Positions 1-8,543 of a stretch of DNA of 64,000 nucleotides are shown here, piece after piece (the stretch's first letter is position 1; each line of letters opens with the position of its first letter). The notes below the pieces were generated by a model that saw nothing but the letters and a program-made list of their open reading frames with translations, was not told the origin of the DNA and ran no database searches. Source of the stretch: Pollutimonas sp963712655 (GTDB lineage Bacteria; Pseudomonadota; Gammaproteobacteria; Burkholderiales; Burkholderiaceae_B); the NCBI GenBank assembly GCA_963712655.1, contig CAVQIT010000002.1, positions 124,001 through 188,000 of the forward strand, given 5' to 3'. A program made the position numbers and the translations under genes.

Positions 1-89
1 TAGAGCCGCGTGAAGCTCTCCGATGCTTTCAGCGCCGTGGTGGCGATGACTTCGGCGGTAATTGCTATAGCAAGATATAACCAGCTCAT
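1..89 (-). CDS. SMR-family multidrug efflux protein, 5' part only
   Basis: The first 29 codons of a leftward gene read MSWLYLAIAITAEVIATTAL and then KASESFTRL before the window ends. This matches the start of the EmrE/QacE small multidrug resistance family: a first membrane helix carrying the conserved membrane-embedded glutamate (Glu13 here, Glu14 in EmrE), then the K-x-SEGFTRL-like loop. These proteins are about 110 residues, four-helix, proton-coupled exporters of cationic compounds in the inner membrane. Only the N-terminus is present, so substrate and integrity cannot be judged. Confidence 0.8.
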   Translation of the reverse strand, partial: MSWLYLAIAITAEVIATTALKASESFTRL

Positions 90-136
90 TTGTGCCTTTT
101 CAGTAGGTTGTGGCCGGAGTCCGGACGCGATTCCGC

Positions 137-1057
137 TTAAAGATGTTCCGTTCGCAATAATACTTGCACCGCCCCCGCGCCCCCATCCGCTTCCGAACAC
201 TCGGCGTAGGCGAGCACGTCCGCCATTTGGGTCAGCCAACGCCTGATGGTCTGTTTCAGCACCGGCTCGCCGTCCTTGGACCCATAGCCTTTGCCATGCA
301 CAATCCGTACGCACTTGATGTGATGGGTCAGGCAGGACTGTAAAAAGCGATCCAGCCGGTCGCGGGCTTCTTCCAGTGTATTGCCGTGCAGATCCAGGCT
401 GGCTCCTATGGGCCACTTGCCGCGCTTCAAGCCTTTGACCAGATCCGGCCCATGGCCTCGCCGCACAAAGGCGGCATCGTTCTGGCTGGTGCCGGCGGGG
501 CTGTACTGGTCGGATACTTGCGGCAGCGCAGTGTGTTCGACGCCCACGGCGCGTTCCCGGCGCTGGCGCAGCATGGCGCTTGAGGCGCTGACCGTGGGCG
601 GCAGGATTGCCCGGCGGGTATCTTTTATTGGCTGCACGCTTTTGACCGCCCGCCTGAACAGTGCTGAATCTTCCGCGTTGACGGCGGATGCGGGCGTTTT
701 ATTGTCCGCGGCGGCGCCGGGGGGGCTTGGTCTGGCGCGCCCAGTCATATTATGGCGGGTATTTTTCCTGGCGGACGACAGCATGCGGCCCAGCCCGGCG
801 AATGCCGGCGACGGGTTCGCAGGCTTGGACGGGGCGCGTTCGGAAGACAGGGCAGCCTCGTCCAGCTTGCTTGCCGCCATGTCTTCGGACAGCTTGCGCG
901 CTTTATGGGCAGGAGAGTTTGTCTGGGACCGTTCGGCTTTCGTTGCGATGTCGGATCGGACGGACGGCTTTACGGAAGCCGCCGTTTTACGCAAGCGCGG
1001 TAAATCGGCGAGCGAGTTCGCATGCTCGCGGCCGCGCCCGCCTTTATTGGCTCGCAT
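137..1057 (-). CDS. Smr domain-containing protein (MutS2 C-terminal-like)
   Basis: About 306 residues. The N-terminal two thirds is basic, Ala/Ser/Pro-rich and probably disordered. The last ~85 residues form an Smr domain with the DLHG motif, then RIVHGKG and a closing Gly/Ala-rich segment before VQVLL. Smr domains are nicking endonuclease or nucleic-acid-binding modules found at the end of MutS2 and as stand-alone proteins; no specific target can be named. The start is placed at the ATG at 1057, which overlaps the last 14 bases of trxB and suggests translational coupling. The open frame extends to 1156, but that extension lies wholly inside trxB. Confidence 0.8.
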   Translation of the reverse strand: MRANKGGRGREHANSLADLPRLRKTAASVKPSVRSDIATKAERSQTNSPAHKARKLSEDMAASKLDEAALSSERAPSKPANPSPAFAGLGRMLSSARKNTRHNMTGRARPSPPGAAADNKTPASAVNAEDSALFRRAVKSVQPIKDTRRAILPPTVSASSAMLRQRRERAVGVEHTALPQVSDQYSPAGTSQNDAAFVRRGHGPDLVKGLKRGKWPIGASLDLHGNTLEEARDRLDRFLQSCLTHHIKCVRIVHGKGYGSKDGEPVLKQTIRRWLTQMADVLAYAECSEADGGAGAVQVLLRTEHL

Positions 1058-2003
1058 TCTCCAGCCATCGTTGTGAGTCCAGCGCGGCCATGCAGCCGGT
1101 GCCGGCGCTGGTGATGGCCTGGCGATAGACGTGGTCTTGCACGTCGCCAGCCGCAAACACGCCGGGGACCGAGGTCATGGTAGCCATGCCGCTTAAGCCG
1201 CCCTTGGTAATAATATAGCCGTTGGCCATGTCGAGCTGGCCTTCGAATATGGCGGTATTGGGTTTGTGGCCTATGGCGATGAATACGCCGGTAACGGCCA
1301 GGTCTTCGGTGCCGCCGTTTTGATTATTGCGCAAGCGTGCGCCGGTAACGCCTGATTGGTCGCCCAGAACTTCGTCCAGTTCGTAGAAAAGCTTGAGCTT
1401 GATGTTACCGTTGGCAACTTTTTCCATCAGCTTGTCCAGGATAATCGCTTCAGAGCGGAACTTGTCGCGGCGGTGCACCAAGGTGACGCTGCGGCATATA
1501 TTGGACAGATACAAGGCTTCTTCGACCGCGGTGTTGCCTCCGCCGACTACAATAACATCTTGATTCTTGTAGAAAAAACCATCGCATGTGGCGCAGCCCG
1601 ACACACCCCGGCCCATGAAGCTTTGCTCGGTGGGCAGCCCCAGATATTGGGCCGAAGCGCCGGTGGCGATGATCAGGGCGTCGCAGGTATATTGGGCGCC
1701 GACGTCGCCGGTAAGGGTAAAAGGGCGTTTGGACAGGTCGACGCTTGCGATATGATCGAATACCATCTCGGTGTTGAAACGTTCGGCGTGCGCCTGGAAG
1801 CGTTGCATCAGGTCGGGGCCTTGCACCCCTTGCGCGTCGGCGGGCCAGTTATCCACGTCGGTGGTTGTCATAAGCTGACCCCCTTGTTCCAATCCGGTAA
1901 CCAGTACGGGATTCAGGTTGGCGCGAGCCGCGTATACGGCGGCGCTGTAGCCGGCTGGGCCCGAACCTAGAATCAGAACCTTGGCGTGCTTGGGTGTCGT
2001 CAT
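1044..2003 (-). CDS. trxB: thioredoxin-disulfide reductase
   Basis: About 319 residues, normal for bacterial TrxB. It reduces thioredoxin with NADPH through FAD and a redox-active Cys pair in the cytoplasm. Visible motifs are the N-terminal FAD-binding GSGPAGYSAA, the active-site CATC followed by DGFF, the second Rossmann motif VVGGGNTAVEEA for NADPH, and a C-terminal GVFAAGDV FAD motif. The open frame extends seven codons upstream, but the ATG at 2003 (MTTPKHAKV) fits family N-termini best. It is divergent from ftsK across a 44-bp gap. Confidence 0.95.
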   Translation of the reverse strand: MTTPKHAKVLILGSGPAGYSAAVYAARANLNPVLVTGLEQGGQLMTTTDVDNWPADAQGVQGPDLMQRFQAHAERFNTEMVFDHIASVDLSKRPFTLTGDVGAQYTCDALIIATGASAQYLGLPTEQSFMGRGVSGCATCDGFFYKNQDVIVVGGGNTAVEEALYLSNICRSVTLVHRRDKFRSEAIILDKLMEKVANGNIKLKLFYELDEVLGDQSGVTGARLRNNQNGGTEDLAVTGVFIAIGHKPNTAIFEGQLDMANGYIITKGGLSGMATMTSVPGVFAAGDVQDHVYRQAITSAGTGCMAALDSQRWLENASQ

Positions 2004-2033
2004 TACAGAAAATCCGAAAAACATGAACAGCCA

Positions 2034-2041
2034 ATTATAAT
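2034..2041. promoter_or_regulatory. possible shared -10 palindrome between trxB and ftsK
   Basis: The gap between trxB and ftsK contains ATTATAAT, which reads as a TATAAT-type -10 on both strands. No good -35 is visible on either side. If used rightward it lies only 6 nt before the ftsK ATG, implying a nearly leaderless transcript. Weak evidence. Confidence 0.3.
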
Positions 2042-2047
2042 GAGTCT

Positions 2048-4407
2048 ATGGCTAGATTACCTGCTACCTCCCCACGCTCTTCGCGCAACGTGCGCAATGG
2101 GCCTTCTCCCTTGCAGTCCCGGCTGTCAGGTTTGCTGCGCGAAGCGCGCTGGATCGTTTTTGCGGCTTTGGCGGTATGGCTGGGCCTGGTCCTGGGCAGT
2201 TGGGATCCTGCCGATCCCGCCTGGTCGCATTCCGTGCACGCCGCCGCCACCCTGAACCGGGGGGGGACGCTGGGCGCGTATATTTCAGATTTGCTGCTTT
2301 TCCTGTTTGGCTATTCGGCATGGCTGTGGGTTGTGCTCCTGGCTCAGCGGGTCGCAGTCGGCTTTTATCGACTTACCAACGTTTTGCTGCCCAAGTCCCA
2401 ACCCGAAGCGCTTCCGCGCGTCCATTGGGAAGTCGGCCTGGGATTCGTCCTGATGTTCCTCGGCGCCATGGGCATCGAAGCGCTGCAGCTGAAACAATTC
2501 GGCGCCGATCTGCCGGCGGGGGCCGGCGGCCAGTTGGGCAAGCTACTGGCGCAGTTGATGTCGGCATCGTTGGGAACCACCGGCTGCACATTGCTGTTGC
2601 TGGTATTCGTCGCAGTGGGGGCCAGCCTTTTCTTTGGCTTTTCCTGGCTGCATTTGGCCGAACGGGTAGGTTCCTTTATTGAAAAAACCGTGCATCGGCT
2701 GTTCGAGCTTAAAGCCGCGCGCGAAGACCGCAGGGTAGGCGAAGCCAAAAAGGCCGAGCGCGATGAAATCGTGGTGGCCAAGCAAGAGCAGCTTGTGCAC
2801 GAGCAGCCTGTGCGTATCGAGCCGGCCATCACTTCCGTGCCCAAATCGGTGCGGGCCGAAAAAGAAAAGCAGAAAGCATTGTTTACCGCGCCCGCCGAGG
2901 CTGGCGCGTCGGGCGATTTGCCTGCCATCAGCCTGCTGGACATGCCGGTCGAGCATCCCGAAACCGTGTCGCCGGAAACCATAGAATTCACCTCGCGGCT
3001 CATCGAGAAAAAGCTTTCCGATTTCGGGGTCAAGGCCGTGGTCGTATCGGCGCAAGCCGGTCCGGTGATTACGCGCTACGAAATCGAGCCGGCCACAGGC
3101 GTAAAAGGCAGCCAGATCGTCAATTTGGCCAAAGACCTGGCGCGCGCCTTGAGCCTGGTCAGTATCCGGGTGGTCGAAACCATACCCGGCAAAAACCTGA
3201 TGGGACTGGAATTGCCCAATGCCAAGCGGCAAATGGTTCAGCTTTCGGAAATCCTCGGTTCGCAGACCTACCACGCCGGCGCGTCCATGCTTACCATGGC
3301 GCTGGGCAAAGACATCGCCGGCAATCCGGTAGTGGCCGATCTGGCCAAGATGCCCCATTTGCTGGTGGCCGGGACTACCGGTTCCGGCAAGTCGGTCGGT
3401 ATCAACGCCATGATTCTTTCCTTGCTGTACAAGGCCGACGCAACGCAGGTGCGCCTGATCCTGATCGATCCGAAAATGCTCGAAATGAGCGTCTACGAAG
3501 GGATTCCCCATTTGCTGGCGCCCGGTGGTGACCGATATGCGGCACGCCGCCAATGCCTGAACTGGTGCGTGGGCGAAATGGAAAAGCGTTATCGCCTGAT
3601 GAGCAAAATGGGGGTGCGCAACCTGGCCGGCTACAACGTCAAGATACGCGAAGCCATAAAGCGCGAAGAACCCATCCCCAATCCGTTCTCGCTTACGCCC
3701 GATGCGCCGGAACCGCTTGTCCACCCTGCCCATGATCGTGGTCGTCATCGACGAACTTGCCGATTTGATGATGGTGGTTGGCAAGAAGATCGAAGAGCTC
3801 ATCGCCCGCCTGGCGCAGAAGGCCCGCGCGGCCGGCATCCACCTGATACTGGCGACCCAGCGTCCAAGCGTGGATGTCATTACCGGCCTGATCAAGGCCA
3901 ATATTCCCACCCGCATTTCTTTCCAGGTGTCCTCGAAAATCGACTCCCGCACCATTCTGGACCAGATGGGCGCGGAAGCCTTGCTGGGGCAGGGCGATAT
4001 GCTGTATTTGCCGCCCGGCTCGGGCTTTCCCACCCGGGTGCATGGCGCGTTCGTGCACGACGACGAAGTCCACCGCGTGGTCGAGTCCCTTAAAGCAGCA
4101 AGGCGAGCCCAACTATATCGAAGGCTTGCTTGAAGGCGCGCTCGAGGGCGAAACCGGTGATGGCGTGGGCAGCGTAACAGGCTTTGCGGACGCCGAATCC
4201 GATCCTCTGTACGACCAGGCGGTCGAAGTCATCCTGAAAAACCGGCGAGCCTCGATTTCGTCGGTGCAGCGCCACTTGCGCATTGGCTATAACCGGGCCG
4301 CCCGCTTGCTGGAGCAAATGGAACAGGCCGGCCTGGTATCCGCCATGCAGTCCAATGGCAATCGCGAAATTCTGTCTCCAGCGGGGAATACATCCAATGA
4401 CGATTAA
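2048..4407 (+). pseudogene. ftsK: DNA translocase FtsK, reading frame broken by four single-base indels
   Basis: Encodes the septal DNA translocase that clears chromosome termini and activates XerCD recombination. The N-terminus has several membrane helices (about residues 35-220), followed by a charged linker, the alpha/beta motor with Walker A GTTGSGKS and Walker B VVVIDELAD, and the C-terminal gamma winged helix (residues after SDPLYDQAVEVI). The frame is shifted by an extra G near 3524, a missing C near 3557, an extra C near 3725 and an extra A near 4093. Correcting them gives about 785 residues with family-like sequence throughout (for example APVVTDMRHAANALNWC across the first two). All four lie at short homopolymers and ftsK is normally essential in part, so sequence error is more likely than a true pseudogene. 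Confidence 0.88.
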
Positions 4408-5088
4408 ACAGCTCAGGACGGCTTCCTTCTGGAAGGGCCGGTATGTGCCGCTGGCGGGCGCTTTGCGCGGCGCCAGGCGGGTGTTTACTGGCCGCGCTAT
4501 TGGCGGCCAGCCCTTTAGCGGCATGGTCGGCCGATGCGCCCGGCGCAACTGCGCGATTTTGCCGCCAAGGTCGATTCGGGCACGGGCCGGTTCAGCCAGC
4601 AAACTGTCGACGCTCAGGGTGGCGGCAAGCGTCCCCAGTCGGGCGAATTCTCGTTTCGGCGTCCGGGCCAATTCAAGTGGGCCGTAAAAAAGCCTTACGA
4701 ACAGTTGATCATATCCGATGGCAAGCTGGTGTATCAGTACGACCCCGATCTGGCGCAGGTCACCGAGCGCAAGGTGGATCAGTCCATCGGGGCGTCGCCC
4801 GCCGCCATACTGTTCGGGTCGGGCTCGCTGGACGACGCTTTTTCGATAGCATCTTTGCCCGGCAAGGACGGACTGGACTGGCTGCGCGCCACGCCGCGCA
4901 GTGCCGATGCCGGCTTTACTTATGTGGATATTGGGTTTCAGCGGAGCATGCCCGCGCGGCTTGAGTTGCTGGATTCCTTTGGCCAAACAACGCGTATCGA
5001 TTTAAGCGATATCGTGGCCAATCCCAAATTGGCATCGGATGAATTCCAGTTTGTGCCGCCCAAGGGTGTCGATATCGTCAAAATGTAG
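4397..5088 (+). pseudogene. lolA: outer-membrane lipoprotein carrier LolA, frame broken twice in the signal region
   Basis: LolA shuttles lipoproteins through the periplasm from LolCDE to LolB. The mature part is intact from 4534 (AQLRDFAAKVDSG, KPYEQLIISDGK, YQYDPDLAQVTERKVD, ending VPPKGVDIVKM). The signal peptide is split over three frames: it starts at the ATG at 4397 (MTIKQLRTASFWKGR), needs one G removed at 4479-4481 to reach the hydrophobic core CLLAALLAASPLAAWSADA, and one G removed at 4542-4543 to join the mature chain. Corrected length is 229 residues. The start overlaps the ftsK stop by 11 bases, the usual gene order. Probably intact in the organism. Confidence 0.88.
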
Positions 5089-5180
5089 CGGCATGGACTC
5101 ATTCCAGTGTCTGCATCGGACGACGGCGCCAGATGGTCCGTTACCCGATATCGACACGGTCTGCCTTCGGATAATTTTTC

Positions 5181-6572
5181 ATGATGAGTTCCCAGGATCT
5201 ATTCACTTCTTCGGCTGGCGCCCGCGCTTATGCGCCGTTGGCCGAACGCATGCGCCCCCGGACTCTGGACGAGGTCGTGGGGCAGGGCCATTTGCTGGGT
5301 CCGGGCAAGCCTTTGCGCGTGGCGTTTGAGTCCGGCCGTCCGCATTCCATGATTTTCTGGGGACCGCCGGGCGTGGGCAAGACCACGCTGGCACGCTTGA
5401 TGGCCGCCGGATTCGATGCCCAGTTCTTGGCCATGTCGGCGGTGCTGGGCGGTGTAAAAGACATCCGCGAGGCGGTCGTTTCGGCCCAAGTGGCGCAAGG
5501 GCAAGGCCGGCGCACCATTTTGTTTGTCGACGAGGTGCATCGCTTCAACAAGGCCCAGCAGGATGCTTTCCTGCCCTATGTGGAAAGCGGCTTGTTTACT
5601 TTTATTGGCGCGACCACCGAAAATCCTTCTTTCGAAGTCAATTCGGCGCTGCTCTCGCGCGCTCGCGTGTATGTCCTGCAATCCTTGTCGGTTGAGGAAC
5701 TGCAGCAGTTGATCGATCGCGCCATTGCCATTCTGAATCAGGACGCAAGACCCGACAACGCTGAAGACGGGCCGGAAACCGGCGCCGGCGATGTCGTCCA
5801 GGCGCTGCAATTCGACCCCGCCGCCCGCGAACAATTGGCGCGCTGGGCCGATGGCGATGCGCGGCGGGTCATTAACGCGATGGAGGTTGTGGCCGAGTCG
5901 GCGCGCAGCGCCGGACGCAATCTTGTCGATGCCGCCTGGCTTGAAACGTCGCTGTCGCAAGACTTGCGGCGTTTCGATAAAGGCGGCGACGCGTTCTACG
6001 ATCAGATCAGCGCTTTGCATAAGTCGGTGCGCGGTTCGGATCCGGACGCCTCCTTATATTGGTTTGTCCGCATGCTCGATGGCGGTGCGGACCCGCGTTA
6101 TCTATCGCGCCGCATCGTGCGCATGGCTATTGAAGACATAGGTTTGGCCGACCCCCGGGCGACCGAACTTGCCTTGAACGGCGCCGATATCTATGAGCGA
6201 CTGGGCTCGCCGGAGGGCGAACTGGCCCTGGCCCAGGCGGTTGTGTACATGGCTTGCGCCGCCAAATCGAATGCGGTGTACAACGCCTACAATGCGGCTC
6301 GCCGCTATGTGCAAGAACATGGCAGCGAGCCGGTTCCCATGCACCTGCGCAATGCCCCTACCAAGCTGATGAAAGAGTTGGGGCATGGCGGGGCCTACCG
6401 TTATGCGCACGACGAGCCTCATGGCTACGCGGCTGGCGAAAATTATTTCCCCGACGGTGTGCGGGCCCGTTTCTACACGCCGACCGATCGCGGCCTTGAG
6501 GGTAAAATCTCGGAGAAACTGGCTTTCCTGAAAACGCTGGACAAGCAAAGCAAGCCGGGCGGCGGCAGGTAA
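5181..6572 (+). CDS. rarA: replication-associated recombination protein A (MgsA/RarA AAA+ ATPase)
   Basis: 463 residues, close to the usual ~440-450. AAA+ ATPase acting at stalled replication forks, related to clamp loaders and eukaryotic WRNIP1. Seen: N-terminal PLAERMRPRTLDEVVGQGHL, Walker A WGPPGVGKTT, Walker B LFVDEVHRFNK, sensor 1 GATTENPSFEVNSALLSR, and the C-terminal tetramerisation region with the conserved YPHD-like block replaced by YRYAHDEPHGYAAGENYFPD. A second ATG follows the first directly, so the true start may be 5184. It sits 92 bp after lolA, the order seen in Bordetella. Confidence 0.93.
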   Translation: MMSSQDLFTSSAGARAYAPLAERMRPRTLDEVVGQGHLLGPGKPLRVAFESGRPHSMIFWGPPGVGKTTLARLMAAGFDAQFLAMSAVLGGVKDIREAVVSAQVAQGQGRRTILFVDEVHRFNKAQQDAFLPYVESGLFTFIGATTENPSFEVNSALLSRARVYVLQSLSVEELQQLIDRAIAILNQDARPDNAEDGPETGAGDVVQALQFDPAAREQLARWADGDARRVINAMEVVAESARSAGRNLVDAAWLETSLSQDLRRFDKGGDAFYDQISALHKSVRGSDPDASLYWFVRMLDGGADPRYLSRRIVRMAIEDIGLADPRATELALNGADIYERLGSPEGELALAQAVVYMACAAKSNAVYNAYNAARRYVQEHGSEPVPMHLRNAPTKLMKELGHGGAYRYAHDEPHGYAAGENYFPDGVRARFYTPTDRGLEGKISEKLAFLKTLDKQSKPGGGR

Positions 6573-6644
6573 GGCAGGCCCGATTGGCGCCGACGGTGCG
6601 TAATCCGGCCTGCTCTCATTCACATCATTTATTTTTGGTTGATT

Positions 6645-7994
6645 ATGTTAGACCCCAATCAGTTGCGTAAAGACCTGCCATCGGTTGTCAAGGCCCTGGC
6701 CGTTCGCGGAGTTTCCTTCGATACCGAGCGTTTCAGCCAGCTTGAAGCGCGCCGTAAATCGCTGCAGGTGGAAACAGAGACCTTGCAGGCGCGGCGCAAC
6801 ACCGTCGCGAAGCTGGTTGGCCAATTGAAGTCCAAAGGCGAAGACGCCAGCAAGGAAATGGCCGAATCCCAGCAGATTCCCGCGCGCTTGAAAGACCTTG
6901 AGCTTGACTTGGCCGCTGTCCAGGGGGAACTCAACGCATGGTTGATGACCTTGCCGAACCTGCCGCACGAAAGCGTGCCCGCCGGCGCTTCCGCCGATGA
7001 CAATGTGGAAGTCAGGCGCTGGCTGCCCAGCCATATGAAGGTCGATGCCAACGGCAATCCCAGCCCGCTTTCTTTCGAACCCAAAGATCACGTAAGCCTG
7101 GGCGAACCCCTGGGTCTGGATTTCGAAACCGCCCGCAAGCTGTCCGGCGCCCGCTTCATGATGCTGCGCGGGCCGATTGCGCGGCTGCATCGCGCATTGG
7201 CGCAATTCATGCTGGACCTGCAAACCACCGAGCACGGCTACCAAGAGTGCTACACCCCCTACATCGTCAACAGCTCCACGCTTGTCGGCACGGGCCAACT
7301 GCCCAAGTTCAAAGACGATATGTTCTGGGTGACCAAAGGAGGCCAGGACCATGAACACAAGGACGAGCAGGGCAATGTAATCGTCGGCGAAGACCTATAC
7401 CTGATTTCCACCTCGGAAATAACTCTGGCCGGATCCGTGCGGGACACCATCGTCGCGCAAGACGACCTGCCGATTAAATTGACCGCGCATACGCCATGTT
7501 TCCGGTCGGAAGCGGGTAGCGGCGGGCGCGACACGCGCGGCATGATCCGCCAGCATCAATTCGACAAGGTCGAAATGGTGCAAATCGTGCATCCTGACGC
7601 GTCCTACGATACGTTGGAAGAAATGGCCGGCCATGCCGAAGCCGTGTTGCAGCGCCTGGGGGTGCCGTACCGCGTGGTCTTGCTGTGCGGCGCCGATATG
7701 GGATTCGGCGCGACCAAAACCTATGATCTTGAAGTGTGGCTGCCGGCGCAAAATACCTGGCGCGAAATATCGTCGGTATCCAACTGCGAAGCGTTCCAGG
7801 CGCGTCGCATGCAGGCCCGTTACCGCGCGGATAAGGGCAAGCCGGAATACTTGCATACCTTGAACGGATCGGGGCTGGCAGTGGGCCGCGCGCTGGTGGC
7901 GGTACTGGAAAACTACCAGCGGGAAGACGGCAGCATTGTCGTGCCCGAGGCCTTGCGGCCGTATATGGGCGGAATCGCGGCATTGTCGGCCTGA
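6645..7994 (+). CDS. serS: serine--tRNA ligase
   Basis: 449 residues. Class II aminoacyl-tRNA synthetase that charges tRNA-Ser. The N-terminal long coiled-coil arm (about residues 30-105, rich in Glu/Lys/Leu/Gln) contacts the tRNA long variable arm. The catalytic core shows motif 2 in the FRSEAGSGGRDTRGMIRQHQF block and motif 3 in the NGSGLAVGRALVAVLENYQ block. The open frame begins at a TTG at 6639; the ATG at 6645 (MLDPNQLRKDLP) matches the family start. A matching tRNA-Ser(CGA) gene lies in this window at 42 kb. Confidence 0.96.
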   Translation: MLDPNQLRKDLPSVVKALAVRGVSFDTERFSQLEARRKSLQVETETLQARRNTVAKLVGQLKSKGEDASKEMAESQQIPARLKDLELDLAAVQGELNAWLMTLPNLPHESVPAGASADDNVEVRRWLPSHMKVDANGNPSPLSFEPKDHVSLGEPLGLDFETARKLSGARFMMLRGPIARLHRALAQFMLDLQTTEHGYQECYTPYIVNSSTLVGTGQLPKFKDDMFWVTKGGQDHEHKDEQGNVIVGEDLYLISTSEITLAGSVRDTIVAQDDLPIKLTAHTPCFRSEAGSGGRDTRGMIRQHQFDKVEMVQIVHPDASYDTLEEMAGHAEAVLQRLGVPYRVVLLCGADMGFGATKTYDLEVWLPAQNTWREISSVSNCEAFQARRMQARYRADKGKPEYLHTLNGSGLAVGRALVAVLENYQREDGSIVVPEALRPYMGGIAALSA

Positions 7995-8002
7995 CATAGG
8001 CT

Positions 8003-8042
8003 GCAGCCCGGATTACGCGCCTTTGGCGCCGATCCGGGCTGC
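8003..8042. terminator. hairpin between convergent serS and the 8.1 kb gene
   Basis: Perfect 11-bp inverted repeat, GCAGCCCGGAT at 8003-8013 and its complement at 8032-8042, with a GC-rich loop that can pair further (GGCGCC). There is no clear T-run, so it may act in both directions or with Rho. Confidence 0.55.
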
Positions 8043-8083
8043 TTCGTGGGCGCAGTCATCGCCCACAGGGAATATCCGGTTGA

Positions 8084-8389
8084 TTAACGTCCGTGCCCGC
8101 GCCAGTTATGGTCGTTTCCGCGCCGGTAATGCTTGCTGTCATGCCGGCCATCTCGATAGCCTTCGCGGTAAGCACGCGGCGCGACTCGCGCGGGCCGGTA
8201 GTAGCGGTGCTTGGGCACTACTATTACGCGTGGACGCTCGACATACCGGACAGGCGGATAGTAATAATCGGGCGTGCTGTAGACGATGCCCGGTACCCCG
8301 ATGGAAATGTCCAGGTTGACGCGTGCCATCGCGGCTGTCGAGCCCATCATGGCCAAGACCGCGGCCCCAGCTAATAACAGTCGTTTCAT
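8084..8389 (-). CDS. small secreted basic protein of unknown function
   Basis: 101 residues. A clear Sec signal peptide (MKRLLLAGAAVLAMMGSTAAMA, cleavage after AMA) is followed by a short beta-like stretch (VNLDISIGVPGIVYS) and then a tail very rich in Tyr, Arg, His and Pro (YYYPPVRYVERPRV, YRDGRHD, HNWRGHGR). Exported Tyr/Arg/His-rich proteins of this type are common in Alcaligenaceae and Burkholderiaceae, and none has a role I can name. The tail composition suggests binding to nucleic acid, polysaccharide or metal, but that is speculation. Single gene, convergent with serS. Confidence 0.72.
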   Translation of the reverse strand: MKRLLLAGAAVLAMMGSTAAMARVNLDISIGVPGIVYSTPDYYYPPVRYVERPRVIVVPKHRYYRPARVAPRAYREGYRDGRHDSKHYRRGNDHNWRGHGR

Positions 8390-8543
8390 GTCGGCACCTT
8401 CTTGTTGATTCGATGGGCCTATTGTCTCCGGCTTCCGGTTTCATAACTGTTAGCAGCCACCGTTAATGTGCGTCAAAATGCAACGCCGCGGCGTGGAATG
8501 GTAGTGTCCCTTACGTTTCATAACGTCTGGCGCCACGCCGGGG

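Noticed and set aside
137..1156. Longer start of the Smr protein at 1156
   Set aside because: The extra 33 residues lie wholly inside trxB and look like a shadow frame.
2048..4407. Programmed frameshifting in ftsK
   Set aside because: Four shifts in both directions at plain homopolymers, two of them cancelling over 12 codons, do not look like a programmed site; sequence error is simpler.
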